NCBI GenBank assembly: GCA_022615215.1
Contig: JAKEHD010000172.1
Location: 1 to 25,101 of the forward strand
Length of the DNA: 25,101 bases
Direction of reading: 5' to 3'
Origin: Blastocatellia bacterium
Lineage (GTDB): Bacteria > Acidobacteriota > Blastocatellia > UBA7656
Each line of letters opens with the position of its first letter. The stretch's first letter is position 1. Under the pieces are notes generated by a model, which saw nothing but the letters and a program-made list of their open reading frames with translations, made no database searches and was not told the origin of the DNA. Shown here piece after piece: positions 19,942 through 25,101 of the stretch. Made by a program: the position numbers and the translations under genes.

Positions 19942-22662
19942 TCAGAATCTCCTGTTGAACCTTATGTAAACTCCCCGGCCCGGAGCGTCCAGTCCCCAGT
20001 CGACTCCCCTGTAATTGCGGTCGGTTATGTTCTCGAATTCAATCAGCAGATCGTGACGCTCTCCGAACTTCACGCCGCCACGCAGGTTGAATGTGACGTA
20101 GCCGGGAACCTCTGTGAAGAGCGACGACGACCGGAGGCCGGGACCGTGTACGCGGCTCTGTATATCGGGCAAGGTCTCTCCGGTCGCGGTCAGAAAATCG
20201 TCCCCGGTCCCGAACGTCGCGTCAGGCCCCGGACTTATAAACCTGCGAGCCGTCGCGCCATTGAAAAAGAAAGCGGCTATGCTCGCTTCCGAGCGATTCG
20301 CGCCCGTCCTCCGGTCTCTCAAATCTATGCTCGAAAGGCGCGTCTGTTCGTCCGCCGCGTGAATGTAAGGCTCTATCCAGAAGCGGCTGTCGCGGGGGGC
20401 GTAACGCACCTTGAGCCATCCGTCAGGCGCGGGCGTGCCGTTTTTGTCCTCGACGTGCAGGTAAGTCCATATAGTCTCCACAGTCCAGTCGGGATTCACC
20501 TTGAGCCTCGTCGTGTGCTCGAAGCCGTATATGCGGTTCTTGCCGAAGTTCGCCCGCACGAGCACGGGGTCCGATGAAATCCCCACGAAGACAGCTCCGC
20601 CGGGCGTTTGCGATACTATGGTTTCGCTGCCAAGCCTCAGCCCCGTTGCGCCCTGCGGCAGTATGAGCGATTGTTTGACTATGTTGTCTCTGATGTGGTT
20701 TACGAAGTATGTGAAGTCCGTGTCGAAGCGCGCCCTGTAGTAACGAACGCCCGCTTCGTAGCTCAGGCTCGTTTCAGGCTCAAGCTGTTCGACCGACAAT
20801 CCCGTAGAGACCGCCTCCGCATCTGCGGTCGAGCCGACCTTAGCTTCAAGCCCCGCCACTTCGCTTGCCGACACCTCGAAGCCCGTGCCCACGAGTCCGA
20901 GCGATCCGAGGTCCGTCATGTGAGGAGCGCGAAACCCTCTGCCCGCGTTCACAAGAAAGCTCAACCCTTCAACCGGAGTCACGACCATCCCTGCGCGAAA
21001 AGTGAAGCTCGATACCCTGAGCGAATCGTCTGCCCATAGGCGCTCGCCCTCGACTATGGGGCTGTCTTCGGCCCGCGCGAGATAAGAGGCCGCGCTGTAG
21101 CGTGCGTTGCCCATCAGTCTGAGTCGGCCCGGAACGGCTTCCCACACATCCTGAATGTATATGCCGCCGCTTTTGTAAAGCGCGTTGTCGGGTATGCGCG
21201 GCCGCCGCAAGGTCGTAGCATTCGTGACGGGACTCGTGCCGAAGGCGGGCGCGTCTATTCGCTCGTGATAGAAATCCGCTCCGAACAGGATGTTCTGCCT
21301 CGCGCCGATGAGCTTGTTTGCGTAGGCTTGCAGGCCGTGGACGTTCAACCGCTCGTATTCGTGATTGATCGAAGATCGCGGGTTCCCATTGCCCCCCTGA
21401 TTGACGCGCTCTTCGCGTTGCGTGTTGAACGAATAACCCAATGTGAGACCATTGAGCCATCCGAGTCCCGCTCTGTCATACCTCACATAGAAGACATCGT
21501 TCATGAGATTGCGAAGGTCGGCTATGAGATTGCCATCGCCGCCGAGCAATTGATCGTAACGCTTGCCCCCGTCCTGCTGGCCGCGCGTGTAACCGGCTAT
21601 GATCTGAGACCCTTCGGCAGGCGAATAGTTCATCTTGAAGAGGCCGCCGTACTGAGTGAAAGCCGTATCGGGCAGGCGGTCGCCTATTACGAGATCGGAA
21701 CTGATACCGAAAAACCTCGTCACGGCGTTGTGAGAATCTATCCCACGGCCCGGACGGAATGTGTTCGCGCGGCGACCTGCGAGATTCATCTGTATGGCGA
21801 AATTCCGCATGCCGAAAGTCGTCGAAAGGTTCGAGCCGTAGCTCATATCCGCGCTGTTGAAAGATATGCCCACACTGCCATTAAGCTTAGGGCCATCGGG
21901 CGAGAAGGCCGGGGTGCGGGTCAGAAACTGAAGGCTTCCGCCTATGGCGTCGCTGCCGTATTGCGCGCTGTTCGGGCCGCGAAGCACCTCGACCGCTTGC
22001 AAGCTCGATGGTTCGAGCAGGTTGAGGAAAGTGCTTATGCCGCCGCGCTGGGCCGAAGTCGTATAGCGGACGCCGTCGACGAATATGTTGACCTTGTTTC
22101 CCGTGACGCCGCGAACGACTATGCCGGATATGGTCGGGCTCGTGCGTTGAAGGTGCAGGCCGACCTCTTCGTTTGCTATCTGCGCGACGACCGTTTTGGC
22201 CCTTTCATCAAGCTTCTGATTGCCGATGACGTTGACCTGCTGAGAGATGGTCTCCACGCTTTCGACGTTCCCGACATTGGCCGTGACCGTCACCTCTTCG
22301 CTTGCGGCGCGAGGCGCTAAGGAGACTTCCAGATCCAATCCCCCGGTTTCGCTGCGAACATCTATGGCGCGACGGTGCTCTGCGAATCCCTTCGAAGAGA
22401 CGACGAGCAAGTAGCTTCCGAACGGAACGGCCTCTATTACGAAGCGGCCTTCCGAATCGGTCCTCGCCGCGCCGATGATGGCTTGCTGGGCGTTCAGAAG
22501 CGACACGTTTGCTTCCGCGACGACCGACCCCTGAGAGTCGCGCACTATGCCCGATATGGTTACTCTATCGTTTGCGTAAACAGAGAAGGTGAATAGAAAA
22601 AAGATCAAGGTAAGCGGGCTGAGAATACCGCGCCGCCTGCTGATAAAATTGATGGCCGTCAA
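19942..22662 (-). CDS. TonB-dependent receptor (siderophore/cobalamin-type barrel) with N-terminal regulatory-like domain
   Basis: A 906-residue outer-membrane receptor, complete by layout: signal peptide (about 9-30, LTLIFFLFTFSVYA), carboxypeptidase-regulatory-like domain at about 32-110 (ISGIVRDSQGSVVAEANVSL), plug at about 125-235 (VVRGVTGNKVNIFVDGVRYT; EVLRGPNSAQYGSDAIGGSL) and a barrel with GRGFRAPHMTDLGSLG and a terminal Phe (YIRFNRRF). The plug/barrel looks like the CirA/BtuB type rather than the Oar-like first receptor. The start is a TTG at 22662 with GGGAG about nine bases upstream; no in-frame ATG precedes the signal peptide. Ligand unknown: no iron or cobalamin genes are nearby. 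It is followed by the structured repeats. Confidence 0.93.
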   Translation of the reverse strand: MTAINFISRRRGILSPLTLIFFLFTFSVYANDRVTISGIVRDSQGSVVAEANVSLLNAQQAIIGAARTDSEGRFVIEAVPFGSYLLVVSSKGFAEHRRAIDVRSETGGLDLEVSLAPRAASEEVTVTANVGNVESVETISQQVNVIGNQKLDERAKTVVAQIANEEVGLHLQRTSPTISGIVVRGVTGNKVNIFVDGVRYTTSAQRGGISTFLNLLEPSSLQAVEVLRGPNSAQYGSDAIGGSLQFLTRTPAFSPDGPKLNGSVGISFNSADMSYGSNLSTTFGMRNFAIQMNLAGRRANTFRPGRGIDSHNAVTRFFGISSDLVIGDRLPDTAFTQYGGLFKMNYSPAEGSQIIAGYTRGQQDGGKRYDQLLGGDGNLIADLRNLMNDVFYVRYDRAGLGWLNGLTLGYSFNTQREERVNQGGNGNPRSSINHEYERLNVHGLQAYANKLIGARQNILFGADFYHERIDAPAFGTSPVTNATTLRRPRIPDNALYKSGGIYIQDVWEAVPGRLRLMGNARYSAASYLARAEDSPIVEGERLWADDSLRVSSFTFRAGMVVTPVEGLSFLVNAGRGFRAPHMTDLGSLGLVGTGFEVSASEVAGLEAKVGSTADAEAVSTGLSVEQLEPETSLSYEAGVRYYRARFDTDFTYFVNHIRDNIVKQSLILPQGATGLRLGSETIVSQTPGGAVFVGISSDPVLVRANFGKNRIYGFEHTTRLKVNPDWTVETIWTYLHVEDKNGTPAPDGWLKVRYAPRDSRFWIEPYIHAADEQTRLSSIDLRDRRTGANRSEASIAAFFFNGATARRFISPGPDATFGTGDDFLTATGETLPDIQSRVHGPGLRSSSLFTEVPGYVTFNLRGGVKFGERHDLLIEFENITDRNYRGVDWGLDAPGRGVYIRFNRRF

Positions 22663-22810
22663 AAGTAAAAACTCCCTCTTTCCACTGCGACTACAGATTT
22701 ATCTTTCGAAGCTGGTCCGCACACAAAAGCTCAACCATTTTGCCATGAAGAGGCTCGAATACCAAGAAATGATGCGTGATGCTTTCTATGCAGGGGCCTT
22801 CGGCGACGCG

Positions 22811-22906
22811 GAGAGCGGGAGACGCGGCGACGCGGCGACCTGTTGCTTTAATCTCCGCGTCCCCGTGTCCCCGTGTCCCCGCGTCTTCCCCTGCTTCCCT
22901 GCTCTC
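22811..22906. repeat. GC-rich imperfect palindrome with GTCCCC tandem units
   Basis: GGGAGACGCGG (22817-22827) can pair, with one bulge, with CCGCGTCTTCCC (22879-22890), and GAGAGC with GCTCTC outside it. In between are CGACGCGG repeats and three CCCCGTGT-like units. It fills most of the 245-base gap between the second receptor and the end of the S9 peptidase gene, so it could end the peptidase transcript. Confidence 0.5.
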
Positions 22907-22907
22907 T

Positions 22908-24977
22908 CTACTTCAACTTCCTGTCAAAAAAATCCGCAGCCGCGCCGTAAGCTCTCAACCAACTCTCGTGGCGCAGAAAATCATGCGCTTCATCCGGGAA
23001 AATCAACTGCTCGAATTCCACTCCGCGCTCGCGCAATTTTTTCACAAGCTCTACGGTCTGGCTGAAAGCGACGGCCCGGTCGTCGTCTCCGTGAATGAAG
23101 AGGACGGGCGATCTCCATTTGTCTGCGTGATTGATGGGCGATGATTCGAGCGCGAGTATTATCAACTCTCTGGTCGCCCAGGGAGCACGGCTCACGCGGA
23201 CGCTCCAATCGTGAACGCCATGTATATCGACTCCCGCAGCGAACAACTCCGAATCGCGCGCCAGCCCCATAGCCGTCAAGAACCCGCCATAAGACCCGCC
23301 CCACAGCCCTATGCGATTTGCATCGACGTCGCTACGCGAGCGCAAGTATTTGCCCGCAGCCACAACGTCCTGATACTCGGAAGCGCCGCGCGGCCCGCGA
23401 TTCTTTGCTTCACGAAAGGCCCGGCCATATCCTACGCCCGCGCGGAAGTTGACCGATAGTACCATGTAGCCCCGGCTCGCAAGATATTGATTGAGCGCAT
23501 AAGCGTTGTGATAGTAAAAGAGATAATGCCAGCCGAGGAGCATCTGACGCACAGGCCCGCCGTGCATATAAACTATAGCGGGCGCTTTGCCCGAAGCATC
23601 CGCGGGTTTGAACAACTGGCCGTGAATCTCCAATCCATCGGCCGCTTTGAAGACGACCTGCTCAGGCTCCGCTAGTCGCGCTGATGGAAAGTTCGCAGGG
23701 AGCGCATCCGCCGCAATCGGTCTCGGATTAGACCCGTCGACCGCAGCTACGAAGGGAAGGAGCGGGTCGCGCGCGGTCGAGCGCAAGAAGGCTATTAACC
23801 CTCCACCGTCTACGAGCACGGGATACATATCGATGCTATCGCCCTGAGTGATGGCTTCTGCCCGCCCGCCCGCGAGGTCCACTCTCCAGAGGTGTCGGCG
23901 GTCTGTATCTCCGGCATTCGTAGCGATGACGGCGAAAGAGCCGTCCCGCGACCAGGCGACATTTTCTACTTCGTGATTGCCCGAAGTGAGCGCGCGCGCC
24001 TCGCCGCCCGTCGCGGCAATCGCGTAGAGGTGCGCCCATCCGTCTTTTTCCGATTCGAATACGAGCCGGTCGTTCGTAGCCCAATGGAGGATGTTATCGC
24101 TGAACATCTGAGAGAAAGAGTCTCTTTCGGTCTTGCCCGATTTCCAAATCTCTTTGCCGCGCCCGCTCTTTGCATCGGCGACCCATATCGACCAGGGAGT
24201 GATTCGCTCGCGGCCTGCCGCAAAGGTGTCGGTCACGTTGAACTGACGGACGAAGGCGATGCGCTTTCCGTCGGGAGACCAGCGCGGGGCGATGTCTCGG
24301 TCAAGGCTCGGCTCGATAAATTTTATCTTCGAAGCCTTCGAATCGTAGACGCCCACGAAGCTATGATCTCCGCGAGTAGTGACGAAAGCGAGGCGATTCC
24401 CATCGGGAGACCACGCGGGCGAATCCACATCTCCGCGAATCTCGAATAATTTTTTGGCGCGGCCTCCCGCGACGGCCGTCGCCCAGAATCGGCCGTCGCG
24501 CGAGAAGATAACGCGGTCGCCTGCGGGCGAAAAGAAGGGGCTTGCGCCCTCGCCTATCCTCGTGGTCTGCCCTGTGCGTGTGTTTGCGACCCAGACCTCT
24601 TGCTTTGCGCCTAGAGGATTGCTCGAAGGGTTAGGGACTTCGCCCTCTTCATCGGGCCAGCCGCCGCGCACGTAAGCTATAGAGTTGCCGTCGGGCGAAA
24701 AGAGAGGCTGAAGAATTTCTTGTCCGTCGTCTTCGCCGTAGCGCGTCAGTTGACGGCCTCTGAAAGCGGGCGCTTCGGCCAGCCACAGATTGCGCTTCCC
24801 TTCTTTATAGAAGACCCAGGCGACCTTATCGCCCTGCGGCGAGGCTATGAGGTCGGAAGGAAACGGGGCGCTCATAACCTGTTCGAGCGTGAAGTCGTTA
24901 GTACACGCAAGCGGGGCAGTGAGTAAAAGGAGCGAGAAGCAAACCGTAGCGATGAGAAGTTTCTTATAAGCGATCAT
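22908..24977 (-). CDS. S9 family peptidase (prolyl oligopeptidase-type), exported
   Basis: Serine peptidase cutting short peptides, with an N-terminal beta-propeller gate. Signal peptide at about 1-24 (LLIATVCFSLLLLTAPLAC). PD40-type propeller repeats such as FSPDGNSIAYVRGG, WSPDGNRLAFVTTR and WSPDGKRIAFVRQ cover about 40-410, then an alpha/beta-hydrolase domain with Ser562 in GLWGGSYGGFLT, Asp633 in IHGDDDRAV and His665 in DEAHDF, the complete triad. The oxyanion region is HGGPVRQM. 689 residues fits the S9C acylaminoacyl-peptidase/DPP-like group. ATG at 24977 has GGAGG five bases upstream. It stands in a separate unit. Periplasmic or surface location with the receptors and dipeptidases suggests peptide scavenging, by inference. 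Confidence 0.95.
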   Translation of the reverse strand: MIAYKKLLIATVCFSLLLLTAPLACTNDFTLEQVMSAPFPSDLIASPQGDKVAWVFYKEGKRNLWLAEAPAFRGRQLTRYGEDDGQEILQPLFSPDGNSIAYVRGGWPDEEGEVPNPSSNPLGAKQEVWVANTRTGQTTRIGEGASPFFSPAGDRVIFSRDGRFWATAVAGGRAKKLFEIRGDVDSPAWSPDGNRLAFVTTRGDHSFVGVYDSKASKIKFIEPSLDRDIAPRWSPDGKRIAFVRQFNVTDTFAAGRERITPWSIWVADAKSGRGKEIWKSGKTERDSFSQMFSDNILHWATNDRLVFESEKDGWAHLYAIAATGGEARALTSGNHEVENVAWSRDGSFAVIATNAGDTDRRHLWRVDLAGGRAEAITQGDSIDMYPVLVDGGGLIAFLRSTARDPLLPFVAAVDGSNPRPIAADALPANFPSARLAEPEQVVFKAADGLEIHGQLFKPADASGKAPAIVYMHGGPVRQMLLGWHYLFYYHNAYALNQYLASRGYMVLSVNFRAGVGYGRAFREAKNRGPRGASEYQDVVAAGKYLRSRSDVDANRIGLWGGSYGGFLTAMGLARDSELFAAGVDIHGVHDWSVRVSRAPWATRELIILALESSPINHADKWRSPVLFIHGDDDRAVAFSQTVELVKKLRERGVEFEQLIFPDEAHDFLRHESWLRAYGAAADFFDRKLK

Positions 24978-25066
24978 AACACCTCCGGGACAGCGATTCG
25001 TTCTTCCTGATATACTCAGCGCGGCAAGGATTGAAACTTTTCATTGGGGCTTGCCTTATTTGGAGT

Positions 25067-25090
25067 GCGGCGGCCTAGACGCCGCTTTTC
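25067..25090 (+). terminator. Hairpin with T tract near the window end (plus orientation)
   Basis: GCGGCG (25067-25072) pairs with CGCCGC (25080-25085) around a 7-base loop and is followed by TTTTC. In plus orientation this is a good rho-independent shape, but no plus-strand gene precedes it here. It may instead be a dispersed GC-rich palindrome upstream of the S9 peptidase gene. Confidence 0.45.
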
Positions 25091-25101
25091 TTTCGTGAAA
25101 G

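Noticed and set aside
21265..22320. Plus-strand open frame of 351 codons opposite the second receptor gene
   Set aside because: Shadow of a well-supported receptor on the minus strand, with no ribosome site or domain. The same holds for the 326-codon plus frame at 14178-15158.

Overview
The window looks like a chromosomal segment of a Gram-negative, peptide- and polymer-degrading bacterium, most likely Acidobacteriota (Blastocatellia-like is my guess; no marker gene such as 16S rRNA is present). The reasons are the gene mix: TonB-dependent receptors with an N-terminal carboxypeptidase-regulatory-like domain, a very long VPS10/sortilin-like Asp-box protein, a secreted S9 peptidase, a sulfatase next to a Tat-signal protein, and G+C-rich intergenic DNA full of short hairpins and tandem repeats. 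No tRNA, rRNA, CRISPR array or transposase was recognised.

Layout. 1-173: tail of a dispersed repeat. 174-3486 (minus): operon of sulfatase, small Tat-signal protein and amidase, reading leftward from a good promoter at 3538-3565. 3662-4510 (plus): exported TPR protein. 4510-4800: large palindromic repeat element with octamer arms, whose core recurs inverted at the start of the window. 4892-7443 (plus): M20 and M19 dipeptidases, two genes only 2 bases apart. 7562-9960 (plus): osmC, a SnoaL-like protein, a transglutaminase-like protein and an unassigned small protein. 10024-12607 (minus): AAA ATPase, HNH nuclease and cupin, an operon-like set whose first two members resemble a Septu (PtuA/PtuB) anti-phage module. 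12671-13174 (minus): yajQ. 13284-22662 (minus): TonB-dependent receptor, hairpin-rich spacer, Asp-box protein, a 650-base spacer with two copies of a structured repeat and a receptor remnant, and a second TonB-dependent receptor. 22908-24977 (minus): S9 prolyl oligopeptidase-family enzyme.

Taken together, the right half and the M20/M19 pair suggest peptide scavenging: secreted S9 peptidase and outer-membrane receptors, followed by dipeptidases. This link is inference from family knowledge. The most promising material for new biology is (i) the duplicated structured element at 19378-19921, whose two copies differ by compensatory changes in their stems, (ii) the ATPase/HNH/cupin operon, and (iii) the hairpin arrays at 4510-4800 and 15769-16001.
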